NCBI RefSeq assembly: GCF_002443255.2
Contig: NW_019211456.1
Coordinates: 33,167,341 to 33,231,340, forward strand
Length of the DNA: 64,000 nucleotides
From: Varroa destructor
Taxonomy: Eukaryota > Arthropoda > Arachnida > Mesostigmata > Varroidae
Direction of reading: 5' to 3'
Part shown: positions 39,701 through 50,621 of the stretch, one piece after another
Position numbering within the stretch: the stretch's first letter is position 1
Layout: each line of letters begins with the position of its first letter
Position numbers and translations under genes: made by a program
The notes under the pieces: generated by a model
Database searches by the model: none
What the model was told of the DNA's origin: nothing
Seen by the model: only the letters and a program-made list of their open reading frames with translations

Positions 39701-41026
39701 CCACGGCAGTATTTGTGTACAACTATTTAGAGGCCGATGAAAGCAATTAGATCATAACAAGTTTCTACAATAATAAGTTTCAATTAGACAGAAATGCCAC
39801 TGGAAACTAATCATCTTAATCAAATTCTGTCGCATTGACTTCACTTTTTGAACCACTATAGGAAAAGCTTGAACTTACGCGACCTGTTTATAAAACTAAC
39901 ATTAACATAAAATATAATAGTGTTCTGCTTGTGACGGAGGAAAAGCAGTTTCTTTATTTGTTATTAGCATCTATAGCTTTCCAGAAAAAAAAGAACGATC
40001 TTCTTATTTGTTTATATATTATATTTTTTCATCTTTCCGAAGCCCCTTTTGGCAGAAGTTCTTACGCCGCTTACAAAAAGAACGCAACCTTACTAGTTAA
40101 GAATTGCTGATATAATACTGGAATCGGAATTTGTGTTTCTGCTGAAATCCCGATTAATTGTAATGGAACTTTCAGTTCATTTAGCTACTGCTAGATAACG
40201 CTGTTGGACTTGAGATTACGATCGTAACACAATTTGACACCAAAATTTAGCTTTTTTTTTTTTGTATACATTTGATATCGTCGAGTTGCTTTTATAAACG
40301 TTATTGTTATTAGAAAAATTGTGTAAATTTTATATTTTCTAATGTACGTTCTTGATACATCTGCATTTCTAGGGATGAAACGAAAGACGTACATGAATAG
40401 AAAGTTTTAAGTATCCTATGGACGATGATTTTCCAAATGCAAACGGCCGTCTCCAGCTTACACGTCCGCATGAGGCAATAGTGTAGCATTATATCCGTGA
40501 TGACCACTGTTAACTGTGTACTATATAGTATCTGACAGTGTTTATAGTTTCTCATATAGTCAAAAAGACGTAACTCAGCTGAAATGCTACTAAATATCTA
40601 GTAATATATAAAACCGAAAATGATTGTTTATACTCCCGAAATGGGCATGCAAATTTGCAAACTATTTAAATGTTGCAATAGCGGACAAATGCTTTTGCCA
40701 AGAGCTTTTGCATGAAGAGGCTGTCTGAGTTTAGATGCTATCTCAAGGTCAACACAATCGATAAATTACCGGTTATTAACTTATAAAATCGATAAAAAAT
40801 GCGATAAAAAAAGGACATCGAGCCTTTGTAGTTTCTCCAATATACTCGTTAATACCTGCATACAATGCAAACTTCAATCAAGTTGATTCAATATTAAATA
40901 AATACTATACAGTATGCTTTGTAAAGTATATTTCCGTTCTTTTCCCAAACGCAGGGATCTAAAATGTATCATTCCTGAAAAATAGTGTTTAGAAGCTATC
41001 AGATATATAGATAACTACGTATAAAA
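36722..41026. other. Gene-empty stretch
   Basis: No supported exon. It contains short direct repeats of ATAATTCGTTG near 39030-39060, poly(T) at about 40250 and ordinary AT-rich intergenic or intronic sequence. Confidence 0.4.
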
Positions 41027-41389
41027 ATGCACCTGTCAATCTATCCGTGTACGCGCACAAAGCAGCGCCGAGACGTTCCTAAGCGCAAAAAGAATGACCT
41101 GGTGAAGTTTCCACTTCTGAACATCTTAGCGAAGACGATCGGGGAGGCGTTTTGCGCAAGTGGTTCTGACATCGACGGCAGACGGGCGGCAAAATAAGCC
41201 AATCAGCGATTTGCAGAAGAAAATTTTAGACGTTTTGCCAGCAGTTCGAAGTTGTCGAGATCAACAGAACGCGAAATATGGGTTCTGAGTCAGATTGAAG
41301 ACTTTTGGAAGAGCAGGTTATTTATTGCCTGCAGCTTTGTCTATCCGGTTAGTGAGGCACGGGGTTTTGTGATGAAGCGGCACAGATAG
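41027..41389 (+). pseudogene. GC-rich degenerate coding-like frame with one internal stop
   Basis: One plus-strand frame runs from ATG at 41027 for 56 codons, meets TAA at 41195-41197, and stays open for 63 more codons in the same frame to TAG at 41387-41389. The first half is strongly basic (KQRRDVPKRKKNDLVKFPLL); the second contains FAEENFRRFASSSKLSRSTE and an aromatic segment (IEDFWKSRLF). GC content is clearly above that of the flanks. A single stop in about 120 otherwise open codons suggests a decayed gene or element, or a stop lying outside the true exon. No family is recognised. The opposite strand is also open for some 50 codons, so the direction is not certain. Confidence 0.3.
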
Positions 41390-41487
41390 CTTAGCTAAAT
41401 ACTAGTTATTTGCTACAACCAATAGACGTGCAAACGTTTGCTGCAGTTTTTCTGCATAGATTTAATATCTTTTTTAATATATTTTAG

Positions 41488-41636
41488 AGATATAAAAATT
41501 ATAACTGAATGCATGTTGCAGCCGGCAATCGTATCGCAGTTGCACAAGTCTTCCCGAAAAGGGGCGGCGAGTCAAACGAAAATACAGACTGATAATAAAT
41601 ATAATGATCTACTAAAGGCCGCCCACCGCGTCCGAG
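41488..41636 (+). CDS. Candidate exon downstream of the degenerate frame
   Basis: A T-rich acceptor (TCTTTTTTAATATATTTTAG) precedes a frame that is open through 41636, where a weak donor GAG|GTCAGG lies. The frame otherwise continues to a stop at 41701. The peptide has a basic, polar stretch (SQLHKSSRKGAASQTKIQT) and then KYNDLLKAAHRVR. It may belong with the 41027-41389 segment. The function is unknown. Confidence 0.2.
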
Positions 41637-42450
41637 GTCAGGAAAATATAACATTTCTTTTAGTAGAGAAATCATCGACCGTCAACAAAATTCACTGCTG
41701 ATGAGCTGTTCATTATGGTAGTCGGTTAGTGTTAATGATGTACTTGCGAGCAGAAATGTTTGTTCCAACGTTTATCAGCTTTGAAGCCGACATGATTATT
41801 AACTATGGAAAGCTGAAATTCCGGTTAGAAAATGTTTTTTATTTAGACCAGGAAACTATGTCTATGTGGCTTCATAATCATTCGTTCCTCCACACTAAAT
41901 GCTATTACTCGACGAGTCGATAATTAATAATGACATTGGTTATTGTTAATTATTTTTTAACTTTTTTACTATCTGGCTTTAACTGGAATCAGATCTTTCT
42001 TGTTCCAGCTACTTGGGCGAAAAAACTGCTCTGGCGAGCTTCGTCGTTGAGTTCACGCCGATCACATATCTATGTGAAGTGTTCTTTTATAGCGACCTTT
42101 GTAACTCTATATTCAGTATTACTCGACCAAAGAAGCCAATTTCACGCTTGCTTAATTCCGTGACAAAGCTTCGAAAGCTTCAATCGCAACATAAAAACTC
42201 ATTAAAATCTTCCTGTAATCTTTGCCTGCGAGATGTCTCGGTACTCGACATACGGGGTTTCTAGTTTCAGGCGTAGAACGCTTCACTTCCGGCTTAGCTC
42301 CAACTTTTAGGAGCAATCTCGCCTTAATTAACTTCGTCATCTTTCATCATCGTTTTTCCCATTAATAACATACGCGGTATTTCATTTCTTTCTCTTATCT
42401 CTTAATCTTAATGCCGAGTTGCGCAGGTAATTTAGTCATAAAATAATCAT

Positions 42451-42610
42451 AGCTTACTGCGTAGCGTCTAGCACGTTGAGGATATATTGTAGTCTAGGTT
42501 CGAATCCGGCCATAGGCAGACTGCGTTTAGTGCAGGGAGCCAGGCTTTGGATAGAACCCTCAATGGCGATACCGGACGAAACACTCGAAACACAGAGCTA
42601 AGGAATAATA
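42451..42610 (+). mobile_element. tRNA-derived SINE-like copy B
   Basis: A perfect box B (GGTTCGAATCC, 42497-42507) is preceded by TAGCGTCTAGCACGTTG, which resembles the tRNA-like head of copy A. It is followed by GTGCAGGGAGCCAGG, a GATACCGGACG core 72 bases from box B, and GAAACAC...GAGCTAAG. Copy A has the matching words in the same order and at nearly the same spacing. The two copies are diverged, so the family is old. Target-site duplications are not evident. Confidence 0.6.
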
Positions 42611-43730
42611 GTCAACATCGTTATTAATTTTTGGTTTGGCGAATAACAGTAATTTGACAAAAGAGTGAACGATTGTCGAGCCACGTAGACTTTTAAATTG
42701 CTTGAAATAATGTTATGACAATAAAACACTTACCTAGAACTTAAATTTAACCTACCGTGTGGTCATAATATCAGCTCTCTATAGTTAGCAATTATGTTTA
42801 ACATCATGTCGGCTTCAGACCTGATAAACGTTGGAATAAAACTTTCCGCCTACAGGTCTAATATTAGGAGTACCCGAGTACAGGTCCGCTATTAGCACTA
42901 ACCGACTACGATAACCGAAGTTCGCTACATATAATTGACGTTCGATGGTTTCTCTAGAGAAACAAAAGGCTTTTTATTTTAGTAGTTGCACGTTGGACGA
43001 TGAACGCCTATTAGTGCATGAAGCTACATCTTCGTAAGATTTGCTGACTTTTTCCGGAACGATCTGTGGTATTTTAATAGAGTCAATTATTATCTATGCA
43101 CTCACTTTCAGGAAAAAAACCCCAAAGGTTCAAAAAAGTTTACTCGTTAAGGCTATATGAACAAACTTATGATAAGTGCACCTCTAAGAGAAAGTGATGA
43201 AGGCAATATAAAATGCAATATAAAATACTTTCTCATACGATGAACCACTCTACCTTATTTTTTTGCAAGGGATAGGCTGCGATCCATTAACAAAATTTCA
43301 CAGTACAGTAGATTTTTCTCAAGCGCTCTTTACGATAAAAAAAATCAGGGTGCACTCGAAACAGGCAGAGAAGAGCTGGGCATAAAAATGGAGTTGGAAA
43401 AAGTCACGAACCGACGCTACTGAGATTTTGTTTGCGTGGAGATTCCCTTGGTCGAGTTAAATAGAATATAGAAATCATCGTTTCAAGCTGTTCAACGCAT
43501 GTTATCTAGTTCCTAGTAGAAATTTTTCGACTTATGTACGGAACAGTTATTCTTATATAATAGGTAGCACATACGCAATGAAATGGCACCGCAGATGAAA
43601 AATAATGTTAGCGCAGATTATGGACGCCATCATTTCACGTGTCGCATAGAGAAAACGTGCTTCTTCGCAGACTTATACGGGCCAATCTATCGAGTACATT
43701 TCTTATGTAAAAACCACTAAGTTCATACGC

Positions 43731-43748
43731 CCTGATTTTAAAATCAGG
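43731..43748. repeat. 18-bp perfect palindrome
   Basis: CCTGATTTTAAAATCAGG equals its reverse complement. It is isolated, with no gene adjacent. Confidence 0.6.
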
Positions 43749-44070
43749 ACATATTCAAACTCGCCCTTGACAGCTCATAAACTTTGTACTTCTTTCGTTC
43801 TACAGGTTAGCGATATATAGCAGTGATTAATGAGGAATAGGCCGAACAAGACCGTACCGGTAAGTCGGCCAGAGTTTCCAATTGAAATTATCCATTGTTT
43901 AGGTCGCATTGAGCATTCTAACTTGCATTGGCATAAAACTAACGTTTTAGCAAAACTATGTAATATATAGAGACCTATCTTAAAGTCTACTAAATATGTA
44001 AGTTGATTGCCCAAGGCCTTAGAGTCAATTTGAGACTTCACGCGTTTTTTACGCTCTCACTTGGATACTT

Positions 44071-44158
44071 GTGCATTTTTTATACTCAAAGTTTGTATTT
44101 GTGCATTTTTTATACTCAAAATTTGTATTTGTGCATTTTTTTATACTCAACATTTGTT
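44071..44158. repeat. Minisatellite, 30-bp unit, about three copies
   Basis: The unit GTGCATTTTTTATACTCAAA plus a ten-base TTTGTATTT-type end is repeated at 44071-44100, 44101-44130 and 44131-44158. There is one substitution between the first two copies, and one inserted T and further changes in the third. The unit is divisible by three, so the overlapping plus-strand frame shows a ten-residue repeat (LCIFYTQ). I regard the repeat, not the frame, as real. Confidence 0.85.
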
Positions 44159-45047
44159 CATTCAGATACTTATTCGGATAACTGCCGATATATAATTTCA
44201 AGTTAATTTACAAAAAAACTATTTTATTTGCTGGAACCCTGGCAGCGAAAGAAACAACCCATAACTACCCAAAATTTTAAGCGCAAAATGTGATAAGTGT
44301 CTATTCATTTATTGAGCTTTCTAAGTATTTCGTCGTTGGCCTACTCTTGGCCTAGACCGCCTTACGGCTCCAGCAGAATATTTCTGAACACTCTCCTAAA
44401 AAGCATTCAGGCTGGATAATTTGACTATTAGACAATAGTCTAAGTTGCCTTAATGCAAATGCAGAATCGCCGTAATATGAAGTGTCGAAATGGCATTTTA
44501 AAATCTGCATGCTCAATGCTCCAGAACGCATGTATTCAGGACACATGGGCGATATATATTGCTTATATAAGAGTACTTTTTGTTAAGCTCAAAGTAGCTT
44601 GACTTGAAGAGAGCATTTATGCTTTTTGAATTGTCGGTTTAGCACAGAAACAATATGACGTGTCGAATGTTTAGAGAAAGAACCTCACCATTTGTATTAT
44701 GTATGCGTCGTAATACTCGACTCCATTCTTCCTTACCAACAGGTCTGTTTTCTTACCTTATGTCTTCCATTCAGCAGTCGGCGGTAGTCAGAGAGCACCA
44801 CAATGCAGCTGAACAAAGCGGCCTCGCTGCCAGGGTGAAATTAGCTGACGATTCGGCCTCTTGGAATGTCGTTCTAGTGCCACGTTTCTATATTCCATTG
44901 TATTGGTAGTTATGTCGTCTCCTTGTTACTCCAGTCTGCTATGTGTTGAAGCAGAGATACACGATTAATCAACAGCGTATTTGATTGAAGGGCAGACAGG
45001 AAAACCGACCTGGCAAGCACTGGCGGCAGAAGAATACTGCCTCATAC

Positions 45048-45197
45048 AGATGTCTCGCAGGACGTTGATAGACTTAACCCAAGCGAATGTATATTGGAAA
45101 CACTGTCTTTTTGCTTTGCTACGGCCATCCCCGGCGATGTCCTAACTATATACGAACATGACAGCAAGCCTTTGCTGCATGGTTCGGAGTTTCTAAG
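45048..45197 (-). CDS. Candidate 150-nt exon, unknown gene
   Basis: On the minus strand the segment is bounded by an acceptor CAGTATCGATATCTCAG and a donor ACATCT|GTATGA, and is open for 50 codons in phase 0 at both ends. The peptide is Ser/Cys-rich (ending LGLSLSTSCETS) and GC-richer than its surroundings. No family is recognised. The donor is only fair. Confidence 0.18.
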
Positions 45198-45323
45198 CTG
45201 AGATATCGATACTGTACCTCCAACTGCGTGTTGGTACAGCAAAGTGCTTTGTTTATGGCGCTTAAGGGGGCATCAATAAATGCCCTTACACATTTTCTAA
45301 CAAAAGAGCAACATATGGTTGGC

Positions 45324-45346
45324 TATATATATATATACATATATAT
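45324..45346. repeat. (TA)n microsatellite, interrupted
   Basis: TA repeats with one internal CA interruption. Confidence 0.85.
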
Positions 45347-46943
45347 TGAGCGGTATAAGCTACTCTCTTTTGTGTAGCGATATTTAAATTATACGTCATT
45401 ACGAGTATAAGTAGTAGATGGACTGCCGACTCAATTCAGCTTAAACTAGGCTTAGTCTGGTAATAAAGGCTGGCGGCTTAGTAAGTAGTACACTTCTGAG
45501 TATCGGTTTGGCAATCTTCTGATCAAACTATGTCAAAAAGCGGTTGCCAAATCAATGAGCTTTTATCGGTTAAATGCCAGTCCGTGGCCAAACTTGTAGC
45601 ACCGTTCTGATCTGCGCCAAAACTACGTAAAGCTTTGGCTATAGCTCAACGTAGGGTGTACGAATAGTGCCAACCGCTCCGTGACGAACAACAAGGCCAT
45701 TCCAGACGATACAACCGTGCAAAACAACGTCACTCGGTAGGATCGCCACGTCACCCTTGGGAAAAGGCTAAACACTGGACAGCTGGAGTCATATCCGGCC
45801 GAATTGAATCAAGATTTAAGAGCGATAGGTTTTAGTGCAACGATTATGTCAAACGATTCGATGCTCGAGCACATGAAACCTTTTAATATTGGCTTCAAGA
45901 TAGCTCTAGCACACTCAGGGGAAAACCAGATGTATTTTACGCAGTAACAAGAAGTCGATGTACGGATATCGAATGAAGGCAGAAGCATGATTGTTTCAAA
46001 AATAAGCTTAAACCGAATAAATCGACAAATTCTAAGTCGAAAATTAAGCTTCTTTTTCTTTCAGGTTATATATTTGCTACTAAGATAATGCACCGCTTCA
46101 CACTTCGATGTTTGTGTCGAGTTTCTCAACAAATAAACATGGCGTCTTTATTGTCTCAACGCCCGTACTTATTAGACCTAGCCTATCATATGACCTTTCT
46201 CTCTTCTCAAGACTTCCAGAAAAAATTAGAGCTAAGCCCTGTTCCTACAGCTGAATTTGAAGATGGTTCTTAAGACAGGAAGAACGACGACACACGTGCA
46301 GTTCATTCGGCAAAGATTATTTGCTCTGGCGCATTTCGGTCATTAAAGTATAGCACAGATCATCTTGATTCCAAATTATCGATCCTTCTTTGATACGTAT
46401 CATACGTATTGTAATAGCTAATTTTACTAAAAATTCTATAATTAAAATAATTAATATAAATATAACTGAAGCCATAATCATAACAGAGAAACAACCTAGA
46501 GCTCAAAATATCCTATAAAAGGTGGTGAACCTCTTCTCTCATATATACAGAAAATATATTTTATTATACATACATAGCTATATACTTTAGCTGCATTATT
46601 TATTTAAATGATAGAGAAAGTATATACCTTATTAAAAATAAATATAAAATTTATGAAAATTAAAATATGGTAATTCTCATTTTAGTTCAATAACACCATC
46701 ATACATGTTCTAATTAATATTAAATAAAGAATAAAAATGCTAAATAATACATTTCCGTAATTCCAAGAATATGAAAACGAATCAATTTTTGTCAGCCAAT
46801 TCATCTTCTATCCTAATTAATCAAAAATAAATCTAACTTCATAATTATCACTAACAGTGACAACTTCATTCTTAACTTATTTACCGACATAAAAATTGAT
46901 TCCATTGAAAAAAATAAAAGTATTATTTCAAAAAAATCGATGG

Positions 46944-46973
46944 AATAATACAATATTTTATTATTGTATTATT
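46944..46973. repeat. 12-bp perfect hairpin
   Basis: AATAATACAATA (46944-46955) pairs exactly with TATTGTATTATT (46962-46973) over a 6-nt loop, within an A-rich tract. Confidence 0.5.
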
Positions 46974-48009
46974 AAACGATTATTTTCGTGAGTAAAAACA
47001 TAGAAGAAATTAAATTAATCTCTAATGTAAGTCATAAAAAAAGAATTCACTCTCAGACGCAAAAAGGGGAAAGCAAGATATCGTCCTTTCTGGAATAATA
47101 ATTTTTCCTTGCCAATGCTTCTACAATCTAGAGCGCTGTCCATTTTGTAATTTTGAGCATTGTTTATAATGTAAATTCCCTACTTCAGTCGTTGAGATAC
47201 GAATCATGGCATCATTGAATGAATGACCCAAACGTCAAATATGCTCTGCTAATTATAATATCTATTCGCCATTCAGTCGTACTAACAGTATCATTAGTTT
47301 TCTGTCTTTCTGACCCACCATTCCTTTATGATGTATCACACGAAGCGAATAAATAAGGCAACCACGTAACAAAAGAGAGCATGCTAATGCTCACGCAACG
47401 TATCTTCATTTGGCGAATAGCGGGTAATATTATTTTCAAATAATATATATATAAGTGTTGACGTTACTCCGTGAGCAGACAGTTTCGTCATGAAGGCAGA
47501 TGTAGTTCTCCGAAGTATATCGTCGGATAAACGGCGTTGTTACGTTATACTTTTTGAATTCTCAAGGACATTAATAGTAAGTGAGAGTAAGCCAAGCGAA
47601 AAATCAATAACGTCATGTATTCACTATAACTGATTTATTGTATCGTATAAATACTTGTATCTTACTAACGTTGCACTCCGGTATCGTGCCTTCCGTAAAC
47701 AGTAACTAATTCTCTCACCAGGTGCACGTACGTGAGCTACGCTGTTAGCGTCTTGAATGCTCCTTCCACCCTTTCCACCCATACCGGTATCGTTTTAAAA
47801 TAGCCTTTGGGCTGTACTGCACAGCATTCTTAATATAGACGATATCCACGACTGTCTCAATTGTTGTGTTATGCCTGGAAATAATCTCCGATAGGGCTAC
47901 GTAGGTAGAATGCCGTAGCATCCTGTTGAAAAACATTAGGGCCTTCCGCTTCCCAAATCCCTTTTAGCCCTTAATTACTCTCTCTCCTTCTCTCTCTGAC
48001 ATTTTGTAG

Positions 48010-48090
48010 TTTATTTTATTTAAAATTTAATTTAATTTATTTTTTATATCCTTATATGTATATGTATATATTTATTTTATATATTATGAA
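48010..48090. repeat. A+T low-complexity tract after a TCTC run
   Basis: A CTCTCTCC-type pyrimidine run (about 47978-47997) leads into some 80 bases of TTTA/TATA words. Confidence 0.7.
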
Positions 48091-50537
48091 ATCTTATTTG
48101 TAAGTAATTATAGCGTGCTTGAAATAGCACGACTTTCTAAATTAGTGTATCGCATAGGGCACTCTAAAGTGTGGTTATCGATTAAGCCAGTAATGTGGCC
48201 CATTCATATTTAATTTGCTTTTGTTTCTGACTGCGATCGCTAGAAACGGCCCAAGGCTTAAGACAAATGGAAGGTGCCATTGTGATGCCCAGCTGATTGG
48301 AAATTAGACGTTGTTCAGTCGGCCAATCAAAATGGAAGCAATACGAGCCAATGTACTCGCGTTGGCCCAAAGAGTATTATTTGAATGTAAATGTTCAGTA
48401 GCACAACTTGTTGTGCTGTTTTACAGGTGCTACTTTAAAACCGTGTACGCTCCGCGTAGCGGTAATGCATTTTACATAGATGGGAGAATGCACGTTCACC
48501 CATTGTCGAGCGAAGGTTACTGCCTATGTGAGGTTAGAGAACTCTCGTAAGATCTGCAATAAGAACTACATCCGTTTCAACAAAGTTAGATGGTGCGGAA
48601 ATATAGTAGTATTTCTGAAGTTTCAATAGGAACTCTAAACCGAATCGTACAGGCGGGTAGGCGCAGAGCAAATATAATTTCAAGAGCTGTCTGCACATTT
48701 ACAATCTTTCGACCAAGCCCACTTTACGAAGAAGTAATATCGTCACTATCGGACCTGCTACCGCGCCTTGATTTGTGGCCGCCTCCGAGAGACCTTTGAA
48801 ATATGTTTCTCGGCGAATATGAATGCTAAGGCGCAGAAAATACTTCAGATCTACGTAATGCTGGATTGCTCGTTAAGCCAACTCAAAACAGCATTAGGAG
48901 CACCGTGATGTCGTGCAAGACGATCTCCGACGCGAATTCGTTGATCATTCACAGTATCATGCAGTAATACGCAAAGAACGCAAATACGCGAATATATAAA
49001 AAGTAGTTTAATCTTTTTTATCGCTTTTTGGCTGGACACCTTACAGGACTTCGAAAACTTATAAAGAAATTACATTCCCTGGAGTTTTTGCTGTAATTTG
49101 CGTGCTTAGCGTTGTGAGGTAGTTTTGAGACGACACTATACTATCTTCGATGCCAAGGTAAAAAAAGAAGCGAATATCTGAATTTTTCAGAGGCTAAATA
49201 GCATGCTTTGAGTTTACCTGTCATTTCCTAGCAGCGCCTTAACGGATTATTTATACATGGCCTCTCTTGCCATTGTGGCAACGCGGGCACAGAGTAGGCG
49301 TTCAAACTAGAGCATACAGGGTTGTCAATATACTTTCGCGTTTATAATCTGTATAGCTTCTACCCTCTTAAGCGAAAACTTCAGTTGACAGCCAGCTAAG
49401 GCAGAAAAAAATGAAGTCACGGATCTTGCCAGGCATCAATGTCTATTTTAAACTTGTAAACGCTTAATGAAGAAATGTTTCCGCATACGCGTGTGATAAC
49501 TTACGTTAGTGACCTGCCCGCTTTATGATGAACTGGACACTAGGATTTGATGGTCAGCTCTCGCAGTTCCAAATTAACATGCCACAATTTTGCAATGGCC
49601 GTTATGTTATATTCAAAGTTGGAACTGCGTCTTCAGACGATTATTGGAGTGATTTCTAGGCAAATATCATATTCAAGGGTAGGTGATTATTTATTATAAA
49701 ATAAAATTAGGTTTTCATAACATATTAGTATGATGACCTGAAGCGCACTGCAGATACAGGTGCCCAGCATTACGGCGCGCATTGATAGCAGCAAATGAGC
49801 GTCTCGCATAGCAGTAGTTGTCATCTCATTGTTCTGTGGTGCATGAACTGTTCTCAACCTTAATATGGACAACGCTAGGCTCATCTGCAATATTGGTAGA
49901 TGAACCGACGTATTGTTCCTAACTCTACTCGGATGCTCGTACGACGAACGCTGCTTGACGTAAATACTGTCGAATATTCTATTTATGCAAGCAAATACAG
50001 AAGCTTAGAAAACAATGTCTCTAGTCGCGTCCTGTCTTTTCGTATTATAAATATATGCATTGTATAAGGGTGAAGTAAATACAATGAAAATTTCCTGTTG
50101 ATTTAAATGCATGCAGATTTACAGCACTGCGATATATGCCAATTTTATCAACCTATCAGTAAAGCTAAATGCATCGTTCACCCTAAGCTCTAGTCATACA
50201 ATTTAAATTTCTGCTAGTGGTATACACACATCCTACTAAACTTGCAATAAGTATAGAAAACTTGATTCCACGGTCGAACAAAATGAAAAGGTCGACATAT
50301 CGTTGTCCCGGCCTTATCGCCGCAATGGCCAAAATGACATTTCCTCCTTTTTCATTCCATTTCAACTTTATCTAGCTTCCTAGACATATTCACCCGATAA
50401 CTGCATCTTTTGGTGCGCTTTTTAAAATTTTTTTTTGAGAAGAACAAGTCGAAAGTTGTAAATTTGTAGGTAGAATGGCCCTATTGTACCGTTGTTAACT
50501 GCTTTCACTAATATTGACCCCGGCATTCAATTCGCAG

Positions 50538-50621
50538 AAATATCAACTAAGGCAGTTGTACCCATAAGCTCTCCAGCTTTTACGCGGTCGGTTAATCCAA
50601 CATATCCGCCCACTGCAGCAA
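50538..50621 (+). CDS. Candidate symmetric cassette exon, unknown gene
   Basis: Acceptor GGCATTCAATTCGCAG and consensus donor CAA|GTAAGT enclose 84 nt. One frame is open: two bases, 27 codons, one base, so the exon can be included or skipped without a frame change. The peptide is rich in Pro, Ser, Thr and Ala (PISSPAFTRSVNPTYPPTAA), like disordered alternative exons of RNA-binding or signalling proteins. Only one frame of three is open, and GC is above background. No gene can be named and no neighbouring exon is certain. Confidence 0.28.

Larger units (their letters stand above)
45347..50537. other. Stretch with no supported gene; very A-rich at 46420-47040
   Basis: The part at 46420-47040 is unusually A+T-rich with an A excess on the plus strand and includes a 12-bp perfect hairpin (46944-46973). 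I considered a nuclear mitochondrial insertion but could not find a convincing mitochondrial gene. A low-complexity T/A tract lies at 48010-48090. GC-richer open frames at 48311-48799 have no recognisable product. Confidence 0.35.

Noticed and set aside
46420..47040. Nuclear copy of mitochondrial DNA
   Set aside because: Hydrophobic frames appear on the minus strand when TGA is read as Trp, but no conserved mitochondrial protein block or rRNA motif could be recognised; AT-rich DNA gives such frames by chance.
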